Positions 7,977 to 16,060 of a DNA stretch of 31,770 nucleotides are shown here, one piece after another. The notes below the pieces were generated by a model that was given only the letters and a program-made list of their open reading frames with translations, was not told where the DNA came from and ran no database searches. The translations under genes and the position numbers were made by a program. This DNA comes from Alphaproteobacteria bacterium (GTDB taxonomy: Bacteria > Pseudomonadota > Alphaproteobacteria > UBA3830): assembly GCA_025998735.1 (NCBI GenBank), contig BNWJ01000006.1:1-31770 (forward strand). The letters are read 5' to 3'. Within the stretch, counting starts at the first letter, position 1. Each line of letters starts with the position of its first letter.

Positions 7977-8972
7977 ATGAATAAAGTTGTTGCAATATTG
8001 GGAATTATAGTTTTAATGACCCTCTCAGGATTGTTTTTCTGTGTGGGTTTCTTTACTGGCACAACTATTTTTCCCAGCAAGCTGTCTCTGGTAAGTGGTG
8101 ACAAGAAAGACGCTGACAAATCAATGACTCTCAAGGAGATCGAAGACTTAGCAGACATAAAATCCAATAGCATTTCAGAAAAAGTTATTAGTATTTTGGC
8201 TACGGCGGCAGAAAATGCAACTGAAACAGTCTCGAATGCAGCCATAAAATATAAAAGCGGCATAAATATATTTGGAGATGATAGCAGATTAACCGTGGAT
8301 TCTCTGCTAAGAGAAATAGCAGCTACTCACACTGCCGAAGATGACTGTTCCTACGAAAAAACAAAAATTCAATCGAGTATTCCAAGACCTCACGACGAAC
8401 ATTTGAATGGGAAAAAGATTGTATTCATCGGATATTTTAAAAACAATATAGCTATGAATATTCAAAAATTATTGATAGGAAAAGGCTATAAAGCTCACGT
8501 AGAGAGATCAAAAAACGGAGATGGCAGCGAATCTTTTATCTTCTGTGGTCCATTTAAAAAAGATGAAAATGCGAATGCTCTGGTTTTATGGCTTTTAAAA
8601 CACGATTTCTCCGATGCAAGAACAATTAGTGTTTCCAATGAGGCCATTGAGGAAACTTTATATGACTTCGAAAACGATGACTCAAGCTTGCCGGACAATG
8701 TGGAAAAAGAGATTCCAGTAGTTCAAGATGACGCTGCACTCACTACGACTGAGGCAACTCCTGCTGACATACAAGCGGCAACAGATGCATCTGCGGCAAT
8801 TCCAGCTTCGGCTGCGCCAACTCTGGCTACGCCACCAGTCACGACTGCTCCGGCTGCGCCACCAGTCACGACTACTCCGACTACGCCAGTCACGGCAGCT
8901 TCGGCTGCGCAACCAGTCGCGACAGCTCCTGCAACGTCAGCTGCTGTTCCAATTGCTCTCCCAACGCTTTAG
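7977..8972 (+). CDS. Membrane-anchored SPOR-like protein with Pro/Ala/Thr repeat tail
   Basis: A short cytoplasmic start and one membrane helix (about residues 5-27) precede a periplasmic part. Residues about 142-214 resemble a SPOR domain: GKKIVFIGYFKNNIAMNIQKLLIGKGYKAHVERS, then a FIFCGPFKKDENANALVLWL strand-helix that mirrors the RVxVGPF pattern of the second half. SPOR domains bind denuded septal peptidoglycan, so a division or cell-wall role is plausible. The last 80 or so residues are low-complexity Pro/Ala/Thr/Val encoded by tandem repeats. That reverses the usual layout, in which the SPOR domain sits at the C-terminus after the linker. Function beyond this is unknown. It lies between rpoN and the convergent tRNA-Gly. 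Confidence 0.6.
   Translation: MNKVVAILGIIVLMTLSGLFFCVGFFTGTTIFPSKLSLVSGDKKDADKSMTLKEIEDLADIKSNSISEKVISILATAAENATETVSNAAIKYKSGINIFGDDSRLTVDSLLREIAATHTAEDDCSYEKTKIQSSIPRPHDEHLNGKKIVFIGYFKNNIAMNIQKLLIGKGYKAHVERSKNGDGSESFIFCGPFKKDENANALVLWLLKHDFSDARTISVSNEAIEETLYDFENDDSSLPDNVEKEIPVVQDDAALTTTEATPADIQAATDASAAIPASAAPTLATPPVTTAPAAPPVTTTPTTPVTAASAAQPVATAPATSAAVPIALPTL
8832..8936 (+). repeat. 27-bp imperfect tandem repeats coding PPVTTAPAA-like units
   Basis: Four units at 8832-8858, 8859-8885, 8886-8909 (24 bp) and 8910-8936 encode PPVTTAPAA, PPVTTTPTT, PVTAASAA and QPVATAPAT. Less regular units of the same kind precede them. Slippage in this tract could change the tail length between strains. Confidence 0.8.
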
Positions 8973-9043
8973 ACAAGTAGCCCCAAACGTCTGGCAAGCA
9001 CAAAGCATTATGGAAAGAAATTATTAGAGTGACACCAAAAGAA

Positions 9044-9117
9044 TGGAGCGGGTGATGGGAATCGGACCCACGTCATTGGCTTGGAAGGCCAAAGCTTTAC
9101 CATTAAGCTACACCCGC
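9044..9117 (-). tRNA. tRNA-Gly, anticodon TCC, CCA encoded
   Basis: Read on the minus strand, the acceptor stem GCGGGTG (9117-9111) pairs with CACCCGC (9054-9048), followed by discriminator T and an encoded CCA (9046-9044). The anticodon stem TTGGC/GCCAA encloses CTTCCAA, giving anticodon TCC for GGA codons (other GGN by wobble). The D arm contains TAGCTTAATGGTAAAGC and the T arm ends in GGTCCGATTCCC. A discriminator U is normal for glycine tRNAs. The gene converges with the SPOR-like gene. Confidence 0.95.
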
Positions 9118-9283
9118 TTCTTAATGCACTCTACGAATTTATTCGTATACTAATCTTTTTGCAAGCAATTTTATCGCAACTGCGCACAAAAAATCAGGAT
9201 TTTCTTTGTGGGCGCGATTTTCTCGTCATAATTACGCTCCAAACTCTATCTTATTAATAAAAATGAAGAACCGAGAACTGATA

Positions 9284-9295
9284 CTGTGCTATAGT
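9284..9295 (+). promoter_or_regulatory. Possible extended -10 promoter for the bioF-like gene
   Basis: TATAGT at 9290-9295 is preceded by a TG in the extended -10 position (TGC-TATAGT). No good -35 is seen at 16-18 bp. It lies about 35 bp before the ATG at 9327. The start codon has no evident Shine-Dalgarno. Confidence 0.3.
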
Positions 9296-9326
9296 CATGA
9301 GAGATTGAGTTGCTTATACACTGATA

Positions 9327-10499
9327 ATGAAACAATATAGAATAATTTGTGAGTCATTAAAAGCTTCGTCCGATTACAGGGAGTTGCAGAACTATCGCGG
9401 TAGATTTATAGATTTCTCCACCAATGACTATCTAAACTTAGGTGGAAATCCAGAAATTTTGGAAGCTGCCTACGAAGCCGGCAGAAAGTACGGTTGCGGT
9501 TCGACCGGATCTAGATTATTGTCCGGAAACAAGGAAATATTTGAAGAATTTGAAGAACAGATCGCGCACGACAAAAATACAGAAGCCGCTTTGATATTCA
9601 ACTCAGGGTATCAGGCGAATATGACTGTGCTTAGCGCGTTGTGCGATGAAAGAACACTAGACTATAAGAAGGCGATGTTATTTTTCGATAAATTAAATCA
9701 CGCTAGTTTGTATAAGGCGGCAGATTTGTGCAAGTGTACGTTGAAGCGATATCCCAACAATGACCAGAATGCTCTGGAGGATCTTTTAAAAAAGCATAAA
9801 GACGAAGATTGCGTGAAGTTCATCGTTTCCGAAACCGTCTTTGGCATGGATGGAAATTGCGCCAATCTTGCGGAATTAATAAGGCTCGCCCGAGAATATA
9901 ACGCGCTGCTCTATCTGGATGAGGCTCATGCAACTGGAGTGTTTGGACATTGCGGCTATGGATTATCAACGGATTACGATCTGAGCGACATCACCTGCGT
10001 TATCATGGGAACATTCAGTAAGGCGTTGGGTGTAAGTGGCGCATACGTGGCCTGTTTCAGTGATGTAAAGGATTATCTGCTGCAAAAATGCTCAGGTTTG
10101 GTTTATTCTACTGCGCCGTCTCCGCTGGTCGTTGGAGCTGCGCAAAAAAGCTGGGAATTGGTTGGGCAAATGAACGAACAACGCAAAAAACTACTGGAAA
10201 CGTCCGAACATCTGAGAGTGTCACTAGCCAAACACGGATTTGATACAATGAATTCCTGCAGTCACATTATTCCGATAAAAACGAGCTCAAGTTCAGAAGC
10301 AATGAAGTATAAGGAGTTACTGGCGAATCAGGGGATACTTGTATCTGCCGTTAGAAGACCTACGGTACCAACTCCGAGACTGCGATTGGCGCTCACTCTT
10401 GAGCATACCAAAAACGATAGGGCTATCACATATTTTTGCAACCAACTGTATTCTAGCAGCTTCTCTGGACGCACAGGAAATGGCCCTGTCACAGGTTGA
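9327..10499 (+). CDS. bioF: 8-amino-7-oxononanoate synthase-like PLP enzyme (alpha-oxoamine synthase family)
   Basis: Fold-type I PLP enzyme of the alpha-oxoamine synthase family (BioF, Kbl, HemA, serine palmitoyltransferase), which condenses an amino acid with an acyl-CoA. Features include GCGSTGSRLLSGN, the ring-stacking His125 (LNHAS), Asp198 in DEAHATGVFG, the PLP lysine Lys232 in GTFSKALGVSGAY and a C-terminal VRRPTVPTPRLRLAL. That last segment and the YSTAPSP motif are closest to BioF, the pimeloyl-thioester plus alanine step of biotin synthesis. HemA-specific motifs are absent. Length of 390 aa is normal. No other bio gene is adjacent, so the pathway assignment is less secure than the family. 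Confidence 0.72.
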   Translation: MKQYRIICESLKASSDYRELQNYRGRFIDFSTNDYLNLGGNPEILEAAYEAGRKYGCGSTGSRLLSGNKEIFEEFEEQIAHDKNTEAALIFNSGYQANMTVLSALCDERTLDYKKAMLFFDKLNHASLYKAADLCKCTLKRYPNNDQNALEDLLKKHKDEDCVKFIVSETVFGMDGNCANLAELIRLAREYNALLYLDEAHATGVFGHCGYGLSTDYDLSDITCVIMGTFSKALGVSGAYVACFSDVKDYLLQKCSGLVYSTAPSPLVVGAAQKSWELVGQMNEQRKKLLETSEHLRVSLAKHGFDTMNSCSHIIPIKTSSSSEAMKYKELLANQGILVSAVRRPTVPTPRLRLALTLEHTKNDRAITYFCNQLYSSSFSGRTGNGPVTG

Positions 10500-10522
10500 T
10501 GACGAAGCGATATAACTTTTTG

Positions 10523-10537
10523 TTAAAATTTTATGAA
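10523..10537 (+). promoter_or_regulatory. 15-bp upstream box shared with glmU
   Basis: Identical to 190-204 (TTAAAATTTTATGAA) and again followed by 27 bp before a -35 hexamer, here TTGACC at 10565. It has the TTAA-N7-TGAA form of a degenerate CtrA site. Confidence 0.35.
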
Positions 10538-10564
10538 ACGACCGTGATGAGGCAACCCTTGATG

Positions 10565-10593
10565 TTGACCAATCCAAGGTAACCACATAGAAT
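10565..10593 (+). promoter_or_regulatory. Sigma70-type promoter of murG-murC-murB-ddl
   Basis: TTGACC (10565-10570), a 17-bp spacer and TAGAAT (10588-10593) give a strong housekeeping promoter with transcription starting near 10600, about 14 nt ahead of the proposed murG start. Confidence 0.6.
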
Positions 10594-10613
10594 ACAAAGG
10601 CATTACTCTGTAG

Positions 10614-11666
10614 GTGGGGACGTTGAAAGTAAGTATATGCTCAGGAGGGACAGGTGGACACATGTTTCCGGCGTGTGCGCTGTTTTGTATGCTAAAGAAG
10701 GGCAACCATTCGGTGTCCATGATCACCGACACGCGGGGCGATATCTTCTGCAATCACATACAGGACAAGATAATCATCAAAACCATAAGGATGTCTCGGA
10801 AAAAAGCCATTCACGCGATTTGGGGATTTGTGCGTATGTTCTGGAAGTTCCTGAGGAGGTGGTTCAAGAATTCTCCGGATGTAATTGTGGGATTCGGCGG
10901 AATGTTTACAGTAATACCGATTCTTGTGGCCAAATGTCTCGGATCGAAAGTGGTTATATACGAGCAAAATTCGGTGTTGGGAAAAGCAAATCGGCTGTTA
11001 TCTCATTTTTCCAACTTAAATGCGTCGTTTTTTGATTTGGGAAACGGCTGGAAACGTGTTCAGTCTCCCGTCAGAGGTGAATTTGTAAAACTCAGAGATG
11101 TTCCATATACATGTGACGAGAACATAAAAATTGTCGTAATAGGTGGAAGTCAGGGAGCGCGGTCATTTTCTGAGATTATCCCCGCGGCTCTAGAAAAACT
11201 CGATCCGGATCAGAGAAAAAGCATAGAAATAATGCAGCAGGTCAGCGATGAAATGCGTCGAGATTTGGAGGATCGTTATCACAAATTGGGTGTAAAATAT
11301 ACTCTGATGGGATTTGTCCACAACATCGCAGAGGAAATGTCTAATTCTCAGCTGGTGATATGTAGATCTGGAGCATCTACTCTTGCGGAATTGTCTACCA
11401 TCGGTCGTCCAGCGATTTTAATACCGTATCCGCATGCTACAGACAATCATCAGGTTTTCAACGCCGCATATTATGTGAAAAATCAGGCTGCCTGGATGGT
11501 GGAGGAAAAAGATGGAATAGTAGAAAAACTATCTTCGATAATCAGTGGAATTTTATCTGATCGGGAATTGCTAAAGTTTACGGCATCAAATATGATTAAT
11601 AACTCGATGAGCGACTCCAGTGGTTCGTTTGTCAAGCTTATTGAATCGTGTTATGCGGGCTGTTGA
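10614..11666 (+). CDS. murG: MurG N-acetylglucosaminyltransferase (lipid I to lipid II)
   Basis: Adds GlcNAc from UDP-GlcNAc to lipid I at the inner face of the membrane. GT28 features: the N-terminal SGGTGGHMFPACAL glycine-rich loop, VGFGGM, YEQNSVLGKANRLLS, the second-domain VIGGSQGARSFSEI, and the UDP-GlcNAc site CRSGASTLAELSTIGRPAILIPYPHATDNHQ. Length is 350 aa, as usual. The start is uncertain: GTG at 10614 gives the longest form, but TTG at 10623 begins nearer the family's normal N-terminus (KVSICSGGTGGH) and has AGGTGGGG just upstream. First gene of the mur block; murC follows after 38 bp. Confidence 0.95.
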   Translation: MGTLKVSICSGGTGGHMFPACALFCMLKKGNHSVSMITDTRGDIFCNHIQDKIIIKTIRMSRKKAIHAIWGFVRMFWKFLRRWFKNSPDVIVGFGGMFTVIPILVAKCLGSKVVIYEQNSVLGKANRLLSHFSNLNASFFDLGNGWKRVQSPVRGEFVKLRDVPYTCDENIKIVVIGGSQGARSFSEIIPAALEKLDPDQRKSIEIMQQVSDEMRRDLEDRYHKLGVKYTLMGFVHNIAEEMSNSQLVICRSGASTLAELSTIGRPAILIPYPHATDNHQVFNAAYYVKNQAAWMVEEKDGIVEKLSSIISGILSDRELLKFTASNMINNSMSDSSGSFVKLIESCYAGC

Positions 11667-11704
11667 TTAAGTTTGTGTATATTGGTTCCAAATAGAGGTG
11701 CTGT

Positions 11705-13126
11705 GTGAAAAGATTTCCTATCGAAGCTGGAGTGATTCACTTTGTCGGTATCGGTGGTATTGGCATGAGTGGTATCGCTGATATTCTCGTAAACCTTGGC
11801 TATCAGGTGAGCGGAAGCGACTTGAAGGAAAACGCCATGACTGCAAGACTTGCTCGAAAAGGTGTACGAATCATGACTGGACACCGGGAAGAAAATGTCA
11901 GAGAAGCGTCTGTCGTTGTCGTGTCTTCTGCTATTTCAAAACATAATCCTGAAGTGCTTGAGGCTCGCAAATTGCATATTCCGGTCATTAGAAGGGCGGA
12001 AATGCTGGCCGAATTGATGAAAATGAAAATATCGGTAGCTGTTGCCGGTACCCATGGAAAAACGACGACCACATCTCTCGTAGCTGCTATTCTGGAGCAG
12101 GCAAGTCTGGATCCGACAGTGGTAAATGGTGGAGTTATAAATGCCTACAACAGCAATGCAAGATTGGGATCCGGAGATTACATAGTAGTTGAAGCCGATG
12201 AATCGGACGGATCTTTTACGAAATTGATGTCCACAGTCGCCGTTGTCACTAACATAAATTTCGATCACATAGATAATTTTGAAAATTTTGATGAGCTGAG
12301 AGGTCTGTTCGAGAAATTCGTTGGAAATATACCGTTTTATGGAGCGGCTATTTTATGCATTGATCATCCAGAAGTAAGAAAAATCGCGGAATCCATAGTT
12401 GATCGCCGCGTAATTACGTACGGTTTTGAAAGCGACGCCGATGTATCATGTGAAAATATCGTGCTGTCGGCGCAGGGAGCGGAATTCGACATTACTTTCT
12501 CTGAAAATATTATGGACAGGTGCGGCATAAATGGTAGTTGGCGAGGACTCCATCTTCCGATGTTTGGAAAACACAATGTTCAGAACGCACTAGCGGCCAT
12601 ATCTGTGGGACTGGAATATGGAATATCCGAAGAAAATGTGAGAATGGCGCTGGGATCGTTCATGGGAGTAAAAAGAAGATTTACTCGGGTGGCTGACGTG
12701 AATGGAGTGGTCATAATTGATGACTACGCCCATCATCCGGTCGAGATAGGAGCGGTTCTTACGGCTGCCAAAAATTTCTGCACCGGAAAAATATATGCCG
12801 TCATGCAGCCGCATAGATATACCCGACTGACCTCGTTTCTCTCCGAATTCGCAAAGGTACTAGAGTTGAGCGACGCCGTGTTTATTGCTCCCGTATATTC
12901 CGCCGGAGAACAATACAAAGGCATAGATCATTTTTCGCTTCAAAAAGAAATCAATGAAAACAATGTCATAAAAGCAGAATTCGTTCAGGATGTGGAAGAG
13001 CTAAAAGAGAACATTTCTCCAATGCTGAACAGCGGAGATTTCGTGATATTTCTCGGAGCTGGAGACATAACCCAGTGGGCATATGGACTTGCTAATATCA
13101 TGAATTCAACGAATGTTAAGGATTAA
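11705..13126 (+). CDS. murC: UDP-N-acetylmuramate-L-alanine ligase
   Basis: Cytoplasmic ATP-dependent ligase adding L-Ala to UDP-MurNAc. The N-terminal Rossmann loop is HFVGIGGIGMSGIADIL, and the P-loop GTHGKTTTT lies at residues 115-123. VVEADESDGSF, HNVQNALAAISVGLEYGI, GVKRRFTRV, IDDYAHHPVEI and QPHRYTRL are all Mur-ligase/MurC motifs. Length of 473 aa is standard. The GTG at 11705 follows AGAGG by a suitable distance. murB begins 3 bp after its stop, so the two are certainly co-transcribed. Confidence 0.96.
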   Translation: MKRFPIEAGVIHFVGIGGIGMSGIADILVNLGYQVSGSDLKENAMTARLARKGVRIMTGHREENVREASVVVVSSAISKHNPEVLEARKLHIPVIRRAEMLAELMKMKISVAVAGTHGKTTTTSLVAAILEQASLDPTVVNGGVINAYNSNARLGSGDYIVVEADESDGSFTKLMSTVAVVTNINFDHIDNFENFDELRGLFEKFVGNIPFYGAAILCIDHPEVRKIAESIVDRRVITYGFESDADVSCENIVLSAQGAEFDITFSENIMDRCGINGSWRGLHLPMFGKHNVQNALAAISVGLEYGISEENVRMALGSFMGVKRRFTRVADVNGVVIIDDYAHHPVEIGAVLTAAKNFCTGKIYAVMQPHRYTRLTSFLSEFAKVLELSDAVFIAPVYSAGEQYKGIDHFSLQKEINENNVIKAEFVQDVEELKENISPMLNSGDFVIFLGAGDITQWAYGLANIMNSTNVKD

Positions 13127-13129
13127 TCC

Positions 13130-14029
13130 ATGTCAGTTTTTGATAGATTCCCAACCGTAAGAGGAGTTTTACAGGAAAAAGCCGATTTAGCCAAGAAATC
13201 GTGGTTTGGCGTTGGTGGTCCGGCAGAAATACTTTTTATACCGGAAGATATGGACGATCTGGTGCTTTTTCTGAGAAATGTTCCGGAAGGATTTCCAGTT
13301 ACGGCGCTTGGTGCCATGTCAAATGTTCTTGTGCGCAGCGGTGGTATCGATGGCATAGTAATATTGCTGGGAAATTGGTTTAAAAAAATATTTGTGGAAG
13401 ATGGCATATTCGAAGTCGGCGCTGCCGTAAGCTGCCGTGAGCTGGCTACTGTGGCAATTGATTCCGAATTGGGAGGCCTCGAGTTTCTCACGGGACTTCC
13501 TGGATCAATTGGCGGGGCGCTAAAAATGAACGCCGGCTGCTATGGCTCGGAAATCTCAGATGCGCTCGTGGAATTCGAAGCCATATCAAAAGATGGGAGA
13601 GTAAGGTGGTTCAAAGTCTCGGACGTGGACTTCGGCTACAGAACATCCGGAATTCCAGATGACTTAATTATCACAAGAGCTTGGTTTCGCGGTCTCCAGA
13701 ACGTCGATTATGTTATATCCAGAAAAACCAACGAGATAATAAGAAAACGTACGGAAAATCAACCGACCAACAAGAGATCATGCGGGTCCACGTTCAAAAA
13801 TCCTGAGGGGAGAAAAGCCTGGGAACTCATTAGCGAAGCTGGATGTCGTGGCATGAGGGTAGGTGGAGCCGCGGTGTCGGAAAAGCATTGCAATTTCATC
13901 ATAAACGACGGCAGTGCAACTGCTGAAGATATCGAATCCCTAGGAATTAAGGTTGCAGATAAGGTACAGCAGGTGACAGGCATAAAACTAGAGTGGGAAG
14001 TCATTTGTCTTGGTAAATCAGTAAAGTGA
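13130..14029 (+). CDS. murB: UDP-N-acetylenolpyruvoylglucosamine reductase
   Basis: FAD enzyme that reduces the enolpyruvyl group with NADPH to give UDP-MurNAc. FAD-binding segments include SWFGVGGPAEI, GAMSNVLVRSGGIDGIVI and GLEFLTGLPGSIGGALKMNAGCYGSEI. The catalytic serine is Ser220 in CGSTFKNP, and the late motif is GGAAVSEKHCNFIINDGSATAEDI. The Y-loop characteristic of type I enzymes looks absent and the 299-aa length fits the shorter class found in alphaproteobacteria. murC stops 3 bp upstream; ddl starts 7 bp downstream. Confidence 0.95.
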   Translation: MSVFDRFPTVRGVLQEKADLAKKSWFGVGGPAEILFIPEDMDDLVLFLRNVPEGFPVTALGAMSNVLVRSGGIDGIVILLGNWFKKIFVEDGIFEVGAAVSCRELATVAIDSELGGLEFLTGLPGSIGGALKMNAGCYGSEISDALVEFEAISKDGRVRWFKVSDVDFGYRTSGIPDDLIITRAWFRGLQNVDYVISRKTNEIIRKRTENQPTNKRSCGSTFKNPEGRKAWELISEAGCRGMRVGGAAVSEKHCNFIINDGSATAEDIESLGIKVADKVQQVTGIKLEWEVICLGKSVK

Positions 14030-14036
14030 GGTAGTT

Positions 14037-14951
14037 ATGAACAGAAATATAAAAAAAGTTTGCGTTCTAAAAGGTGGAGATTCGCCTGAACGCGGTATTT
14101 CTTTCATGAGTTCCGAGGGATGCGAAAATGCCGTCAGAGAATTGGGCTATGAGGTGTGTGCTTTTGACTTTACCGGCGATATCGTCGCATTAATTTCCCA
14201 TATAAAAGAAGAGAATCCAGATTGTGTACTCAATGCTCTCTATGGCGGTAGTGGAGAAAATGGAAACGTGCAATCTGTGTTGAATTTCTTAAAAGTGCCA
14301 TATAGTCATTCGGGGGTAGTGGCATCATCGGTGGCAATGCATAAATATATTTCCTGTGAATTGTTCGGAAGAAACGGAATTCGCGTTCCCAGAAGCAAAT
14401 TCGAAAAATGGGTTGATTTCATCGAAACCCCTGATTTCCTGTGCCCGTTCGTGATAAAGCCTGTCGATTCTGGATCATCAGAAGGTGTCTACATTATTAA
14501 CGATTACTCGGAACTGTCAAATATAGAATGGACTCCTAGAGATATGGTTTTTGTATCAGAATACATACCAGGGCTTGAATTAACGACCGCTGTGTTAAAT
14601 GACGAGGCATTGGAAGTAACAAATATCATTACGACGTCTGGATTCTATGACTATAATAATAAGTATACCGACGGTGGGGCCATTCATGAGATTCCGGCAA
14701 ATATTCCTGATTTTGTAAGACGTGAAGCCATGAAGTCCGCTCTGAAAGCCCATAAGTTACTCGGATGCAGGTGTACTTCCCGTTCTGATTTTCGTTACAA
14801 CGATGTCACCAAAGAGCTATTTCTGCTGGAGGTGAACACGCAGCCGGGGCTGACTCAGTTTTCTCTCCTGCCAGAACAGGCAAAATTCGTTGATATTTCC
14901 TTCAATAAGCTTATACAACGTATGATTGAGCAGTCGACCTATGATAAGTAA
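14037..14951 (+). CDS. ddl: D-alanine-D-alanine ligase
   Basis: ATP-grasp enzyme joining two D-Ala to form the dipeptide for MurF. The N-terminal VLKGGDSPERGISFMSSEG, the LNALYGGSGENGNVQSVLNFLKVPYSHSGVVASS substrate region (family: ALHGxxGEDGxxQGxLE), KPVDSGSSEGVYII in the ATP-grasp domain and the C-terminal LLEVNTQPGLTQFSLLPEQA are diagnostic. The His of the family's LHG motif is Tyr here (LYGG). At 304 aa it matches DdlB-type enzymes. Last gene of the mur block before an inserted Rpn-family gene. Confidence 0.94.
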   Translation: MNRNIKKVCVLKGGDSPERGISFMSSEGCENAVRELGYEVCAFDFTGDIVALISHIKEENPDCVLNALYGGSGENGNVQSVLNFLKVPYSHSGVVASSVAMHKYISCELFGRNGIRVPRSKFEKWVDFIETPDFLCPFVIKPVDSGSSEGVYIINDYSELSNIEWTPRDMVFVSEYIPGLELTTAVLNDEALEVTNIITTSGFYDYNNKYTDGGAIHEIPANIPDFVRREAMKSALKAHKLLGCRCTSRSDFRYNDVTKELFLLEVNTQPGLTQFSLLPEQAKFVDISFNKLIQRMIEQSTYDK

Positions 14952-14957
14952 AGATAT

Positions 14958-14976
14958 GCGCAAAAATAAGCTGAAC
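14958..14976 (+). repeat. Left flanking motif of the Rpn gene (imperfect inverted pair)
   Basis: GCGCAAAAATAAGCTGAAC here matches the reverse complement of 16127-16145 (GCGCAAGAATAACCTGAGC) at 16 of 19 positions, so the pair brackets the Rpn-family gene. It begins just after the ddl stop. Confidence 0.4.
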
Positions 14977-15135
14977 TTTTAGCGAAAATATAGGCGTTGC
15001 ACAAAATCAACTTATACGAGTTATTGACGAAGCATTTTTTTGCTTGAGTTCTGAGCAAAAGAAGCAAGAAGAAAGTTAAAAAAGATTGCTTGATATCTCA
15101 CCAAAAGCCTATCCACAAAAAAATCCTCAAAATTC

Positions 15136-15165
15136 TTACCATTCTGGAGCTGGATGTGATATCAT
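15136..15165 (+). promoter_or_regulatory. Possible promoter of the Rpn-family gene
   Basis: TATCAT at 15160-15165 has an extended -10 TG (TGA-TATCAT) and a weak -35, TTACCA, at 15136-15141 (18-bp spacer). The gene starts at 15199 with TAGGTG as a possible ribosome-binding site. Confidence 0.35.
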
Positions 15166-15198
15166 AGCTGTAGTGTGTAAGTTATTGTAGGTGTTTGA

Positions 15199-16053
15199 AT
15201 GGGTTCAGCGGCTGGCGATTTGGTATTTAAGTTGGTTTTTAGTGATTCTCGCAGTAAAAGAATGCTGATTCATCTGTTGAATAGCATTATTGTAGGGGCG
15301 AAAGATAATCCAGTAGTGGATTTGCAGATACGAAAAACCGAACTTACTCCAGAGTACTTGAGTGGAAAAGAAGTGCGTCTGGACATTCTAGCCGAAACGT
15401 CTGACGGGCGACGCATTAATGTAGAGATCCAGCGACAAAGGCAAAGTTATTTTGTTAAGCGTTCTCTGTTTCATTGGGCTGAGATATATTTTCAACAACT
15501 GCCTAGAGGTGGAAAGTTCGCGGATCTTTGCCAAACTATTTGCATAAATATACTCGAAGAGAATATATTTAAAGACGATCGTTACTGGCATATCTATCAT
15601 ATGAGAGAGGATGAGACACATGAACCTTTGACTGATGTGGAGGAAATTCATTTTCTAGAATTGACCAAGTTAAAGGAGTACCAAGAAGATAATCCCGTCA
15701 CCTTGTGGATTGAATATATCAAGAATCCACATTCAAAGATTGTTGATAAGATAGGCGAATTTGAACCGATAATAAAGGAGGCCGTGAAAATGTTTGATAT
15801 TGTATCGTCAGATCCAGCTACTCAAGAGCTTCTCAGAATCAGAAATGATGGAGAGCTTGACTATAACTCTGCCATGTGGGAAGCCGAAAGAAAAGGCGAG
15901 GAAAGAGGCGAAGCTAGAGGCAAAAATGAAGGCAGAATGGAAGGTAAACTGGAAATGGCTCGAAGTTTGCTGCAAGCTGGAATCAGCGCTGAAGTTGTAG
16001 CTAGTTCTTCTGGACTTTCAACTTCTGAAATTCACTCACTGAGTTTGAGTTAG
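15199..16053 (+). CDS. Rpn family PD-(D/E)XK nuclease/putative transposase
   Basis: N-terminal DLVFKLVFSDSRSKRMLIHLLNSII resembles the DxxFKxLF...LLxxLLNxIL opening of the Rpn/PDDEXK_2 family. The nuclease core is Asp62 (EVRLDILAETSDGRRINVEIQ) with Glu76 and Gln78 forming the D-(x13)-ExQ variant of the PD-(D/E)XK site. SYFVKRSLFHWAEIYFQQLPRGGKF and the Glu/Gly/Lys-rich EERGEARGKNEGRMEGK stretch before a small C-terminal helical motif (AGISAEVVASSSGLSTSEI) are also typical. At 284 aa it looks complete and intact. Family members promote recombination in E. coli and are abundant in host-associated alphaproteobacteria. It interrupts the usual ddl-ftsQ junction, indicating insertion. Confidence 0.88.
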   Translation: MGSAAGDLVFKLVFSDSRSKRMLIHLLNSIIVGAKDNPVVDLQIRKTELTPEYLSGKEVRLDILAETSDGRRINVEIQRQRQSYFVKRSLFHWAEIYFQQLPRGGKFADLCQTICINILEENIFKDDRYWHIYHMREDETHEPLTDVEEIHFLELTKLKEYQEDNPVTLWIEYIKNPHSKIVDKIGEFEPIIKEAVKMFDIVSSDPATQELLRIRNDGELDYNSAMWEAERKGEERGEARGKNEGRMEGKLEMARSLLQAGISAEVVASSSGLSTSEIHSLSLS

Positions 16054-16060
16054 GGACTTA

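Noticed and set aside
8682..9027. Arg/Ser-rich and Leu/Arg-rich frames on both strands over the SPOR gene tail
   Set aside because: They are frame-shifted readings of the 27-bp tandem repeats coding the Pro/Ala/Thr tail.
15031..15047. AAGCA/TGCTT hairpin after ddl as a terminator
   Set aside because: The T-run is in the loop, not after the stem, so it does not have terminator form on the plus strand.
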